Shown here one piece after another: positions 43,842 through 53,370 of a DNA stretch of 64,000 bases (positions are counted from its first letter, which is position 1; the number at the start of each line of letters is the position of its first letter). The notes beneath the pieces are model-generated. The model was not told the DNA's origin and made no database searches. It saw nothing but the letters and a program-made list of their open reading frames with translations. This stretch comes from Bifidobacterium simiarum (GTDB lineage Bacteria > Actinomycetota > Actinomycetes > Actinomycetales > Bifidobacteriaceae). Both the position numbers and the translations under genes were made by a program. Where the stretch lies: NCBI RefSeq assembly GCF_002802905.1, contig NZ_PEBK01000003.1, positions 1-64,000 of the forward strand, given 5' to 3'.

Positions 43842-45134
43842 TTATGACACCTTTTCAGTCTCCATACCGGCAGAACCATGTACGGCAACCTGCGAACGAA
43901 TGGTCTTCAATCCGGCACCCAAGGAGATAACCGCAAAGCCAAGAAACACCATCATGGTGGTACGGATGGTATCCGGCACGACGAGGCTTGGCGTCACCAA
44001 CGCCAACAAGCTGCACAGGATACGGGAGAACGCCAACGTGAATCCCTGCACGGAAGTACGCTGATCCTCATCCTTGAACAGGGTTTGAATCCAGACCTTG
44101 CTGGTCGCTTCACCAGATAACACAAGTCCGGTATTCAATGTTGCCGTAGCTCCGATGAGCCACCACAATTGATCTCCCCTGAACACCAATACCACCAGGG
44201 AGACGACGATCATCATCCCTCCAAAGCAGAATAACGGATGTTCGAACCTCGTACCGCTAGCCAGCGGCACCAAAAAACTTGCCATAAACGTCAACACGCA
44301 CACCAGAATGCCAATGCCCGTAGCGAGCGATTGACTGGCGTCAGCATTCACGAAGATAAACGTCTGAAACTGCCCCCAAGTATTACCAAGGAAATTCCAG
44401 AACACATAGAACACCAGAATGGAAGCGAAAAACGACTTCTCGGAACGACCAAACCTACGCCAAAAGAAGATCTGTCCACCACTAATCCCGATGCGCTTAC
44501 GAATATTCTCAGACGCAGCACGGAGACACTGTTCATGGCTCATATCCTCATCGGTAAAATCAGTACCCCGCAGTCGGTAAATCGCCACCGCACATGAAAT
44601 AACCGCAATGGCCAGAAACAGGAACCGGCAAGGCAGATCCCCTTCAAACCAGGAGATACCAAATGCCGAAACAAGAGTGACCAGAATACCCAGCTGCCAT
44701 CCACTCTGTGTCAGCGATACGCATTTCGCATTGTTGCTCTTGGTGTAATGCGGATCCGAAACCAGAGAAAGAGCCAAAGGTAGATCGGCACCCGTAGTAA
44801 CACCGACAAGGATCATGCCAGCAAGTAGTACTGCGAAGTTTGGAGCCATCGCACAGATCAGGAATCCCAATGCCGCCGGGAACAACACCATCCGGTAAAC
44901 AGAGACCCTTCCCAAACGTCGACCGAGACTATTTGCCGAAAGACTGCCTACGGCAATGGCCAGACTGAGCAGCCCGGACAGCAAACCCACCTGCATCGTG
45001 GTCAGAGGCAGGGTCTTCTGCCATATGGTGATCGTGGATGACAGACTCACAATCGCCGTGGCACTCAGGAATGAGCCGGCTCCAGCCCCCAGTGTCAGCA
45101 CCGTGCCGATAGATTTCCTCAGTTGTCTCGACAT
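43842..45134 (-). CDS. MFS transporter
   Basis: A 430-residue protein with about 12 hydrophobic segments and the MFS A-motif region LSANSLGRRLGRVSVYR. AAGGAA lies nine bases before ATG. It belongs to the AT-richer segment and follows a second MFS gene, from which a hairpin at 45222-45246 separates it. The substrate is unknown, but its neighbours suggest a sugar or sugar derivative. Confidence 0.85.
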   Translation of the reverse strand: MSRQLRKSIGTVLTLGAGAGSFLSATAIVSLSSTITIWQKTLPLTTMQVGLLSGLLSLAIAVGSLSANSLGRRLGRVSVYRMVLFPAALGFLICAMAPNFAVLLAGMILVGVTTGADLPLALSLVSDPHYTKSNNAKCVSLTQSGWQLGILVTLVSAFGISWFEGDLPCRFLFLAIAVISCAVAIYRLRGTDFTDEDMSHEQCLRAASENIRKRIGISGGQIFFWRRFGRSEKSFFASILVFYVFWNFLGNTWGQFQTFIFVNADASQSLATGIGILVCVLTFMASFLVPLASGTRFEHPLFCFGGMMIVVSLVVLVFRGDQLWWLIGATATLNTGLVLSGEATSKVWIQTLFKDEDQRTSVQGFTLAFSRILCSLLALVTPSLVVPDTIRTTMMVFLGFAVISLGAGLKTIRSQVAVHGSAGMETEKVS

Positions 45135-45221
45135 GATTGATATTCCTTACTCGACGCGCATGAACAGCAAGAACGCATATCAGCGATAATCATCTCGGTC
45201 CGTCACGCATTCATGAATCGA

Positions 45222-45246
45222 CGGGGCGGCCAACGGCCGAGCCCCG
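45222..45246 (-). terminator. Hairpin between the two MFS genes
   Basis: CGGGGCGGCC pairs with GGCCGAGCCCCG except for two bulged bases; it has no U-run, so it may only attenuate. Confidence 0.45.
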
Positions 45247-45261
45247 CCGCAATTTGACCTA

Positions 45262-46536
45262 CTACTTCACCGACTTGATCAGGGAGATGGACACCGCGCC
45301 GATCAGGCTCATGCCGATCGCCACGGGGAACACCACCGCGTAGCTTCCTGTCAGGGAATAGAGGGATGACGTGCACAGTGCGCCTGCTGCCATACCGGCA
45401 GTGGTACCGACATTGATGAATCCAAGATCCTTACCGGCATCTTCCTTGTTCGGCAGCACATCGACGTTCAGCGCCTGATCGATGGCGGTGAAAGAACCAT
45501 AACCGGCTCCATACAACACTGCAGCGATGATAACGGCAGTGGACGAAGCCACAAGCCCGTATCCGCCCAGAAGCCAGAATCCGAAGCTGGCACAAATCAG
45601 AACCACGGCAATATATGCGGGCATCTTTCTGCGATGCAGCTTGTCGGAAAGCGGTCCGACGGCCAGTGTAACGAACGACGCAATGGTTACGATCAGCGAA
45701 TAGGTACCGATCAGGGCTGCGGATTCGGTCTTGGAGAAGTGCAGGTAGTCCTGAACAAGATAGAGCAGGTACGAACTGATCATCTGCACGGCAAGCATGA
45801 TGCAAGTACGACCGACGAATGCCTTCCAGAAATCAGGACATTTGCGCGGTGGGGTGAGCGTGTAGATCAGCTGCTGCATAATCGTGCGATCGGGACGTTC
45901 CGCGGTTTTCATGACGGCAACGTCATTCCGATTCGGGAAGACCACGGCGACGACGATGCCACCAAGACCAACCAATGCCGCACCGATGAGCAAGCCCTGA
46001 GTAACACTACTGATGAAATACGAGCCAAGCATCGGACCGATGCCGCAACCGATGGAGTTACCCAGACCGTTGGCCATAGACACCGTGCCACGTTTCTCTT
46101 CGGGCACGTTGTCGGAAAGTACGGCATAGAACGGCGCATACATAATGTTCATGCCGATCTGAGCGATCGAATATACCGCGATCACTCCGACTCCGGTGGT
46201 TTGCAACGGCATCATGGCAAAGGAGATGATGGAGACGATGCCACCGATCACCAGCCAAGGAGCGCGACGTCCGAATTTTGTACGAGTTCGATCAGAAATA
46301 GCGCCGAATACCACATTGCTGATCATGGCCACAATCATGGCGATGCTACTGGCCGTGCCAATGACGGCAGCCGGATTTGCGGCACCGATATTCTTGACGA
46401 ATTGCGGCATCAGAACGTTGGCCACCATGGTGACGCCGGTGGCGGTGAACAACCAGAAGACGATGTATCCGGCTATGTACCGACCGATTTTTGCGGATGT
46501 CGGCGCCGACGGCGCCGAAGAAGTTGCTGCACTCAT
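45262..46536 (-). CDS. MFS transporter, sugar-type
   Basis: A 424-residue permease with 12 hydrophobic segments. GAISDRTRTKFGRRAPWLVIGG between segments 2 and 3 is typical of the GPH/sugar-cation symporter branch of MFS. AAGGAA lies before ATG. It lies just downstream of the hydrolase gene (76-bp gap) and is the likely importer of that enzyme's substrate. Confidence 0.88.
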   Translation of the reverse strand: MSAATSSAPSAPTSAKIGRYIAGYIVFWLFTATGVTMVANVLMPQFVKNIGAANPAAVIGTASSIAMIVAMISNVVFGAISDRTRTKFGRRAPWLVIGGIVSIISFAMMPLQTTGVGVIAVYSIAQIGMNIMYAPFYAVLSDNVPEEKRGTVSMANGLGNSIGCGIGPMLGSYFISSVTQGLLIGAALVGLGGIVVAVVFPNRNDVAVMKTAERPDRTIMQQLIYTLTPPRKCPDFWKAFVGRTCIMLAVQMISSYLLYLVQDYLHFSKTESAALIGTYSLIVTIASFVTLAVGPLSDKLHRRKMPAYIAVVLICASFGFWLLGGYGLVASSTAVIIAAVLYGAGYGSFTAIDQALNVDVLPNKEDAGKDLGFINVGTTAGMAAGALCTSSLYSLTGSYAVVFPVAIGMSLIGAVSISLIKSVK

Positions 46537-46612
46537 TGTCGTTTCCTTATGAATCGAATTGATGCGGTCACGCCACTGTGACCGCGATATTGACTATGTG
46601 AATGACGAAAGT

Positions 46613-47995
46613 TCAGAATTCGTAACGAACCGGCTTGCCATCAAGCCAGTCGATCATGATGACAGCAAGGAAATTCCAGTTCTGGAATCCTGCGGTCATC
46701 ACTGGTTCGCCGGTGTCGGGATCATAGTATTCATGCAGGCAACCGGTCGCCGCAAAGTCATTGGCAAACAGACGTATGGTCTTGCATGCAAGCTCTCGAG
46801 CGTCTTCCAGGAACCCGTACTTCTGGAGACCACGGAACACCATATAGTTCGAGACTCCCCAAATAGGGCCGAGCCAACATGACGGATTGTTTGAAGAACG
46901 CACCATGTACTGAGGCTCCAAACGGGACAACGTACGCACTCCGTATCGAGCATTGAACGTAGCGGTCTCCCTATAGCGTCCGACCATACGCTTGGCTTGG
47001 CACTCATCAGGAATTCCCGCCCATAGGGCGGCAAAGCTTGACCAGCTGTCAATGCGCATCAGCAGGCACGGCCATGATCTTGGCGCGCCATGATGCAGCC
47101 AACGGCTCTCATCGACAGGCCGGAGATTGAGATCAACGCTATAATAGGTGCCGTCTCGCTCATCCCAGCAGTAGGTATTGATCGCATCACGCAGCGCCCG
47201 TGCCTTTTCACGCCACGCAATGGATTCGTCCACTTTGCCAAGAGTCTCGAGAATGTATCCGAAAGCCATCAGTTCGCGATACAGCAGCGAATTCAGGAAA
47301 ATGGAAGCAGCACTCTTATCCGGTCGGAAGAAAATCGATGGATCATTATCCACGCCTACGGCAAAGTCAGTCTGCCAGTAGGCCAAACCCGTCTCCTTAT
47401 GAACATGATGAGTGAGATAGCAAGTAAGGAATCGTTCCAGAGCATCAATACGATCAGCAATCCATGAAGCATCCCCATGTTGCTGAATCAGCATGGCGGC
47501 AGCCTGCGCAAGGATCGGCTTGTGCATGTTCTGGTCGAACGGATGCTCCTCATCGAACAACGTAGGATCAACGCTTTCGAATCCCTTGCCATTTGGGTAC
47601 AGCATGATCGGAGTGATGCCGTTGTCATCCGTACGATCAAGGAAATCCAGAATCGATCCTTGCGTAGCTTCGAGAAAACAGCCATCGTCATCGAGATCAA
47701 GCTCAATCTGAGTCATAGCCACGCTCGCCCACCAAGAATCCCAATCCCACAGGTCAGAACTGTAGATCGGGGAATCGGGAGTGCTAGGTACCACGTATGG
47801 GTGAGGCAATGCATCAGTCGCCGAACGGACCATCAGCGAAGCCTGACCCGTGATGTATTCTTTGAGTCCAAGCACCGAGGAATCTTGCATGGACACAGCT
47901 GACTGGGCATGATCATATCGATCATCATGCGACCGTCCATGATCGACACAGCCACAATCACCCCTGTTGAAATCCATCTGAGAGGATGACATCAT
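46613..47995 (-). CDS. GH63/MGH1-like (alpha/alpha)6 glycoside hydrolase
   Basis: A 460-residue cytoplasmic hydrolase. LWDWDSWWASVAM near the N-terminus and PIWGVSNYMVFRGL, HEYYDPDTGEPVMTAGFQNWN at the C-terminus match the trehalase-like MGH1 fold that includes mannosyl- and glucosylglycerate hydrolases. The substrate could be such a glycoside, but it is not shown. I place the start at 47995 behind GGAAGG; an ATG at 48019 has no ribosome site. With the two MFS genes and the divergent LacI regulator it forms one uptake and degradation module. Confidence 0.8.
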   Translation of the reverse strand: MMSSSQMDFNRGDCGCVDHGRSHDDRYDHAQSAVSMQDSSVLGLKEYITGQASLMVRSATDALPHPYVVPSTPDSPIYSSDLWDWDSWWASVAMTQIELDLDDDGCFLEATQGSILDFLDRTDDNGITPIMLYPNGKGFESVDPTLFDEEHPFDQNMHKPILAQAAAMLIQQHGDASWIADRIDALERFLTCYLTHHVHKETGLAYWQTDFAVGVDNDPSIFFRPDKSAASIFLNSLLYRELMAFGYILETLGKVDESIAWREKARALRDAINTYCWDERDGTYYSVDLNLRPVDESRWLHHGAPRSWPCLLMRIDSWSSFAALWAGIPDECQAKRMVGRYRETATFNARYGVRTLSRLEPQYMVRSSNNPSCWLGPIWGVSNYMVFRGLQKYGFLEDARELACKTIRLFANDFAATGCLHEYYDPDTGEPVMTAGFQNWNFLAVIMIDWLDGKPVRYEF

Positions 47996-48317
47996 CGTCC
48001 CTTCCTTCCTTGTTTTCATTCGATGATGTTCGCCACTTCACGAATATCATCCATATAACTTCATTTAATTTTTTGAAGTTGACTACACTATATATTGAAA
48101 TTCAAAATTTTTCAACTCAATCAAATCGCACAGTCAAGCAAATCCTTTACATCCTTAAAAAGCTAATATTTTCAACAAAAGTAAAAGTTTTAAACATTTG
48201 CGGCGTCAGCGACGAACGCAATGAAAAGAAATGAAAATTGAGACCCAATCAGTATCGATTTCTTTGCTTTTCATTTTTAAAATTCAAAACACGATAAGCA
48301 TCTTATAGAATAGATAT
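47996..48317. promoter_or_regulatory. AT-rich divergent promoter region with TTGAA/TTCAA palindromes
   Basis: This intergenic region is far more AT-rich than the rest of the window. TTGAAATTCAA (48095-48105) is a perfect palindrome, and half-sites TTTTGAA and TTTTCAA lie nearby, plausible operators for the divergent LacI protein. For the LacI gene, TTCAAA, 17 bases and TAGAAT (48306-48311) end six bases before its ATG. Confidence 0.45.
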
Positions 48318-49400
48318 ATGACTTCCACCGATAAGCAGCCCAATGGAGCATCGCCAACCATCAGCGCCAAGCGAGACGACGATGCCTCGAAACGCATCGG
48401 TATCAGCGACGTTGCAAAGAAAGCCGATGTGTCCATCGGCACGGTATCAAACTATCTCAACTACCCAGACCGCGTATCCGACCGCTTGAAAATCAAAATA
48501 CAGAAAGCAATCGAAGATCTGGGGTATGTCCGCACTCAGAAACGGAAGATCATAGAACGACAGATCGTTACGCCGTTGATCGGATATGTAATCACCGACG
48601 TAGAAAACTATCTTTTCACCTCGATCCTTGAGGGCATTCAAGAAATCTGCGAGGCTAACGACATGGAGGTCATCGGCGTGCACTCCATGTCGGACAAGAC
48701 GCGACAGTCCGAGCAGGTAAGAATGCTCTGCCAGATGAACGTGTCGGGCCTGATCATCAGCGCAGTGGACGACTCACAGGATGACATTGCCTTCGCTCGT
48801 GCTGCCGGTATCCCGGCGATCATGATCGATCATCGCAACCCGTCCTTCGTGGATGATCACTGTACGGTGTTGAAAAACGATACGGCTGCCGGAGAGATCG
48901 CTGCGCACGAGCTGATCAGTACGGGGTGCCGGCATCTGGCCTATGTGGCGAACGATTCCAATTACCAACCGATTCAGCAACGTCAGACCGGCATAGAACG
49001 GGTCACCAGAGCAACCGACGGCGTCACATTGGAAGTCATCGATTCCGGTGGCCTGATGTTCGAAGACGGATATGAAATCGGCCGACGACTGTCCTCCATT
49101 CAGAATTCCGATCGGCCGGATGGCATCGTGGCCGGATCGGATCGTGTAGCCAGCGGCATTATCAGCGCACTAACTGACGCAGGGATCCAAATACCGGAAG
49201 AAATTTCCGTCATCGGCACGGAAGGTGACCGACTGGAAAGCCGGTGCCCGATGTCGTTGACCGTCGTGGAGTCCCCCGGCGTGGACATGGGCCGGCGCGC
49301 CATGACGTTGATGCTTGACGAGATCGCCAATCCGGCCGGGCACGTTCACAGCACGCAACTGCTCATGCCCAAGCTCATACGCCGCGCCTCGACCCGGTGA
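48318..49400 (+). CDS. LacI-family regulator, likely leaderless
   Basis: A 360-residue LacI protein with helix-turn-helix ISDVAKKADVSIGTVSNYLN at about residues 28-47 and a sugar-binding domain. The ATG at 48318 has no ribosome site and lies six bases after a TAGAAT -10 box, so the message probably begins at or next to ATG. It diverges from the hydrolase/MFS module and presumably represses it. Confidence 0.9.
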   Translation: MTSTDKQPNGASPTISAKRDDDASKRIGISDVAKKADVSIGTVSNYLNYPDRVSDRLKIKIQKAIEDLGYVRTQKRKIIERQIVTPLIGYVITDVENYLFTSILEGIQEICEANDMEVIGVHSMSDKTRQSEQVRMLCQMNVSGLIISAVDDSQDDIAFARAAGIPAIMIDHRNPSFVDDHCTVLKNDTAAGEIAAHELISTGCRHLAYVANDSNYQPIQQRQTGIERVTRATDGVTLEVIDSGGLMFEDGYEIGRRLSSIQNSDRPDGIVAGSDRVASGIISALTDAGIQIPEEISVIGTEGDRLESRCPMSLTVVESPGVDMGRRAMTLMLDEIANPAGHVHSTQLLMPKLIRRASTR

Positions 49401-49433
49401 GCATTAGATGAGAACCCCCTGACCCCAATAAGA

Positions 49434-49976
49434 CTACGCTCTTCTCAGAGAATTCCGAGCCGCATTGCACAGTTTCATGAATGCAACGGGATGCAATACA
49501 ACGGTATGAGATACCTTTCCCCGGAACTCCTCAACGAATTGACGATCACGAGTCACCAGAATCGTTCTCACGATGCCAGGCCGGTTACTGATCTCATGGC
49601 AAGTACCAAATACGACACCGTCTTCGTGATCGAGGGGAGGAACGTGCTCCTCCCCTACAAAACCAGTGATCATGACATCTACGAGATCATCGAAGAATCG
49701 CTCCATGAAAGACTCTGCGGATTCGTCATCCCATCCGTTTAATCTTCCCAGCTCATGCACCACAGTCTCTCTAATGTGCCTCGAACCGCCCAACACGAGA
49801 TCATAGGGGCCAAACCGCCCCTCCAGAACACAACGGAACGTTTCGATCTCAGACTTAGACACGCCATCGGGCACCTTGGTACTGCGTAATTGCGCCGGCT
49901 GAGCATCACACCCCAGAATCTCAGCCACATCGATGTATACGTTGCAGTCAAGAATGACGCACACGGCAGCCGACAT
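49434..49976 (-). CDS. PIN-domain protein, toxin-like
   Basis: A 180-residue protein with the acidic residues of PIN-type ribonucleases: CVILDCNVYIDVAE at the N-terminus, HEDGVVFGTC in the middle and ILVTRDRQFV near the end. PIN nucleases of toxin-antitoxin pairs cut RNA. Its ATG overlaps by one base (TGATG) with the stop of a small upstream gene. At 180 residues it is longer than classic VapC (about 130-140). Confidence 0.8.
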   Translation of the reverse strand: MSAAVCVILDCNVYIDVAEILGCDAQPAQLRSTKVPDGVSKSEIETFRCVLEGRFGPYDLVLGGSRHIRETVVHELGRLNGWDDESAESFMERFFDDLVDVMITGFVGEEHVPPLDHEDGVVFGTCHEISNRPGIVRTILVTRDRQFVEEFRGKVSHTVVLHPVAFMKLCNAARNSLRRA

Positions 49977-50143
49977 CAGCTCTCCAGCATCCGAGCCAGA
50001 TATTCTCCATCGTGGACCCTTACTGGCTTCGTGTCCATGTCAAATCCATCATCGGGATCTATCTGCGACAGCAACAGGTCAAACGCCTGATCGGGATCAA
50101 CCCGCAAGCTGATTTCCATCCGCTCCATAGTCTCAGCAGCCAC
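49976..50143 (-). CDS. Small 55-residue protein, candidate antitoxin
   Basis: The frame starts with GTG behind GGGGGAG (an ATG five codons later is possible) and encodes MEISLRVDPDQAFDLLLSQI in its first half and an acidic C-terminus ending VHDGEYLARMLES. The N-terminal ISLRVDPD resembles the short beta strand of ribbon-helix-helix antitoxins. Its stop shares one base with the start of the PIN gene, so the two are coupled. It is too small to be detected by length alone. Confidence 0.6.
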   Translation of the reverse strand: MAAETMERMEISLRVDPDQAFDLLLSQIDPDDGFDMDTKPVRVHDGEYLARMLES

Positions 50144-50220
50144 GATCTCCCCCTTCTACTGCATCATCACGAATATCTTCACCATTAGGATATCTCGATA
50201 TCAACAACACCGGCGATTCC

Positions 50221-50374
50221 CGGTTCACTCTTTTTTGCGGGCTCGAAAGAGTGAACTCAATGTTGTTCGAGGTCACAGGCAAAGCAACATGGCCGACCCG
50301 AAACCAGGCCGACCGTGTGCGATTCCGTGCGTTTCCAATTCACTCTTTTTCGCGGGCTCGAAAGAGTGAACCGG
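50221..50374. repeat. Composite palindromic repeat, copy 2
   Basis: The same two TTCACTCTTT/AAAGAGTGAA hairpins with the CGGCCGACCCGAAACC core as copy 1. It is just downstream of the MFS gene ending at 50382. Confidence 0.9.
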
Positions 50375-50381
50375 GCGCCGC

Positions 50382-51752
50382 CTAACGCTGGCGCTTGATC
50401 ATGAAGTTGCGGCGGAAAACCAGCAGAAGCGCCAGCGCCACGGTGGCGATGCCGCACATGACCCAGAACATGTTGGCGGCCTGCGCCGAAACCCCGGTTT
50501 CGCGACCGAACAGCGAGCCTTCGGCCATGCTCGGACTCGACATGAGGCTGGAGTATACGGCGATGCCGATGGATGCGGACGTATTGAGCATCAGGTCGAG
50601 AATGCCGATGCCACGCCCGTTCTGCTCCACCGGCAGCGCGTCCGAGGCCGCGTCATACAGCGGCGCATAGATCAGCGTGGTCCCGCCGACGAACAGGCAG
50701 GCCAGCATGGTCAGCACGCCGAATCCGGCGCCGATGAGCAACGCCGACCCGATGAATCCGATGATCATCAGCAGTGCGGAGACGATCAGGGTGCGCATAC
50801 GTCCCATCCTGTTGACCAGCACGCCGGACAGGCATCCCAGCGCCGCCGAAACCAGATAGACGAGCGTCAGGCACAGCGAAATCGTGGTCAACGGCATCCG
50901 ATAGATCTGCGTGCCGATGACGTTGTAGATCGGCACGCAGGCGTAGTTGAAGAACACGAACAGGAACTGCACCAGCAGAATCGACATGAAGGCGCCGTTG
51001 GTGATGAACGACCGATCCAGGAACGGATTCCTGGCCTTCCAGATCCAGAGCACGAACAGCACCGCGAACACCACCGCGGCGACGATCAGACCGATTCCGG
51101 GGAACGAGAAGTAGACGGCGATCAGTCCGGCGAATACGGCGAACAGGGCGATGCCGATGCCGTCGATGCGCTCTCCACGGGTGCTGACATCGGGGGTGTT
51201 GCGCACCAGCAGCGGAATGAACACGATCGAAAGCGCCGGAACCAGAAACAGGTACTTCCAATCGAACGAGGTGATGATGCCGCCGGCGAAGACGCCGATG
51301 GCGGCCGCCAGACAATACACGGCGTTATACAGTCCGATATAGAAGGCCTTCTCCTTCTCATCGAGATATTTGACCGCCATGACGAGGAACACGGATCCTG
51401 CGACCTGCGCTCCGGCGACCTGGATCATGCGGGAGACCAGCACGATCCAGAAATTGAACGAGCCGAGGAATCCCGCGAAACTGCCGATGAGCAGGGCCGT
51501 GATGCCGAACAGCGTCATGCGCTTGGGCGACACGAAATCGCACAGCGTGCCATACAGCATGCATACGACGCCGAGCACGATGCCCGGCAGCGTGCTGATC
51601 AGCGAGGCGCTGGACGACATGCCCAACGCGTCGCCGATGTTCTGGAACACCAGATTGAACGCCTGGATCATCAGCGTGCCCAGCATGAATACGGTCAGCA
51701 GCGCCGGCAGCGCCTTCTTGGTCTTCGCCCGATTCTCCTCGAATTCCGGCAT
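50382..51752 (-). CDS. MFS transporter, DHA2/14-segment-like
   Basis: A 456-residue MFS protein with about 13-14 hydrophobic segments; the loop CDFVSPKRMTLFG follows segment 2. I start at 51752 behind AGGAG, seven codons inside an upstream ATG without a ribosome site. It is framed on both sides by copies of the composite palindromic repeat. Drug export is a common role for the group, but unproven here. Confidence 0.85.
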   Translation of the reverse strand: MPEFEENRAKTKKALPALLTVFMLGTLMIQAFNLVFQNIGDALGMSSSASLISTLPGIVLGVVCMLYGTLCDFVSPKRMTLFGITALLIGSFAGFLGSFNFWIVLVSRMIQVAGAQVAGSVFLVMAVKYLDEKEKAFYIGLYNAVYCLAAAIGVFAGGIITSFDWKYLFLVPALSIVFIPLLVRNTPDVSTRGERIDGIGIALFAVFAGLIAVYFSFPGIGLIVAAVVFAVLFVLWIWKARNPFLDRSFITNGAFMSILLVQFLFVFFNYACVPIYNVIGTQIYRMPLTTISLCLTLVYLVSAALGCLSGVLVNRMGRMRTLIVSALLMIIGFIGSALLIGAGFGVLTMLACLFVGGTTLIYAPLYDAASDALPVEQNGRGIGILDLMLNTSASIGIAVYSSLMSSPSMAEGSLFGRETGVSAQAANMFWVMCGIATVALALLLVFRRNFMIKRQR

Positions 51753-51810
51753 GACACTCCTCTCCTTCTTCAAACGGAAACGATAGTAGTGTCATGCCGC
51801 TATGTTTCAT

Positions 51811-51964
51811 GAGTTCACTCTTTTTCGCGGCCGAGAAAGAGTGAACCAGATGTTGTTCAAGGTCACAGGCAAAGCAACACGGCCGACCCGAAACCGGGCC
51901 GACCGTGTGCGATTCCGTGCGTTTCCAATTCACTCTTTTCCGGGCACCCGAAAAGAGTGAACCG
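51811..51964. repeat. Composite palindromic repeat, copy 3
   Basis: Same architecture as copies 1 and 2; its right-hand hairpin is nearly identical to that of copy 1 (CTTTTCCGGGCACCCGAAAAG). It lies between metB and the MFS gene. Confidence 0.9.
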
Positions 51965-51973
51965 ACGGAGGCC

Positions 51974-53143
51974 TTACTTCACGCGTTCCAGCGCCTGGTC
52001 GAGATCGGCGATCAGGTCGTCGACGTTCTCGATGCCGACGGAGAGGCGAATCAGATTGTCGGGAACCTGCAGCGTGGTGCCGGCCACGGAGGCGTGGGTC
52101 ATGGCGGCCGGATGCTCGATCAGCGACTCCACGCCGCCCAGCGACTCGGCCAGCGTGAAGATCTCGGTGGATTCGGCGAACTTCAGCGCCGCCTCACGTC
52201 CGCCGGCCAGCTGCACGGACACCACGCCGCCGAAGCCGCCGTGCATCTGACGGGCCGCGATCTCGTGGCCGGGGTGCGATTCCAGACCCGGGTACAGCAC
52301 CTTTTCCACCTCGGGCAGTCCGGCCAGATGCTCGGCCACGGCGAGCGCATTGGCACTGTGACGCTTCACACGCAGCTCCAGGGTCTTGAGGCCGCGGGTC
52401 TGCAGCCAGGAATCGAACGCGCCCGGCACCGCACCGGCGGAGTTCTGCAGGAACGCCACCTGATCGCGCACCTCTTCGTCATTGAGCACCACGGCGCCGC
52501 CGACCACGTCGGAGTGACCGCCGATGTACTTGGTGGTCGAATAGACCACGGCGTCGGCGCCCAGTTCCAGCGGATGCTGCAGCACCGGGGATGCGAAGGT
52601 GTTGTCCACCACGATCTTCGTGCCGTGACGGTGCGCCAGCTCGGCGGTGGCCTCGATGTCGGTGATGCGCAGCATCGGGTTCGACGGGGTCTCCACCCAG
52701 ATGTACGCGTAGTCCGCGCCCTCCAGTGCCTCGCTCACCGCGTCATAATCGGAAATGTCGACCACGTCCAGACCGATGCCCCACGGCACGAACACCTTGC
52801 TCAGCAGACGGTAGGTACCGCCGTACACGTCGTTGCCCAGCAGCACGCGGTCGCCCGGCTTAAGCGTGGAACGCAGCAGCACGTCGATCGCGGCCAGACC
52901 GGAGGAGAACGCGAGCGCGTACTTGCCACCCTCGATCGCGGCCAGCTGGGTGTCGAAGGAGTCGCGGGTCGGGTTCACGGAACGCGTGTAGTCGTAGCCG
53001 TGACGCAGCTGGCCGACACCGTCCTGCTTGTAGGTGGAGGTCAGGTACAGCGGCGGCACGACGGCGCCGGTGATCGGATCGGGCTCCTGGCCGGCGTGGA
53101 TGGCGCGGGTGGCGAGCTGGGTGGCGGTGAAGTCGATGGACAT
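51974..53143 (-). CDS. metB: Cystathionine gamma-synthase
   Basis: A 389-residue trans-sulfuration PLP enzyme that joins cysteine and an activated homoserine to cystathionine. Lys205 in YSTTKYIGGHSDVVGG binds PLP; the Cys/Met-metabolism family features YDYTRSVNPTR and ETPSNPMLRITDI are present. AAAGGAA lies before ATG 53143. cystathionine gamma-lyase activity is also possible from sequence. cbs lies upstream, separated by two large hairpins. Confidence 0.93.
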   Translation of the reverse strand: MSIDFTATQLATRAIHAGQEPDPITGAVVPPLYLTSTYKQDGVGQLRHGYDYTRSVNPTRDSFDTQLAAIEGGKYALAFSSGLAAIDVLLRSTLKPGDRVLLGNDVYGGTYRLLSKVFVPWGIGLDVVDISDYDAVSEALEGADYAYIWVETPSNPMLRITDIEATAELAHRHGTKIVVDNTFASPVLQHPLELGADAVVYSTTKYIGGHSDVVGGAVVLNDEEVRDQVAFLQNSAGAVPGAFDSWLQTRGLKTLELRVKRHSANALAVAEHLAGLPEVEKVLYPGLESHPGHEIAARQMHGGFGGVVSVQLAGGREAALKFAESTEIFTLAESLGGVESLIEHPAAMTHASVAGTTLQVPDNLIRLSVGIENVDDLIADLDQALERVK

Positions 53144-53235
53144 GGGTGGTTCCTTTTTCGTATTGTTCGGTTTGATTGGGTTGGATGAGTTGATTGTATC
53201 GGTTGCCGGTGGTGGAATCATGCGTTATGTGGGTC

Positions 53236-53329
53236 GAGGGATATGACGTTCCCGACACACTCAAGGCCGTTCGGCCACGCGTCCGGGCAAGCCGGCCGCT
53301 AGCTTACGGTCGGAAACGCCATATCCCTC
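53236..53329. repeat. Large hairpin element A between metB and cbs
   Basis: A 21-bp stem with two mismatches (GAGGGATATG and CATATCCCTC at the ends, CCGAC/GTCGG inside). The loop contains CCGTTCGG. The opposite-strand motif CTTACGGTCG recurs in element B in the reverse orientation. Confidence 0.75.
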
Positions 53330-53370
53330 TCCCCTGGCAAGCACCTATGCAACAACGGTGGGAGCGAGGA

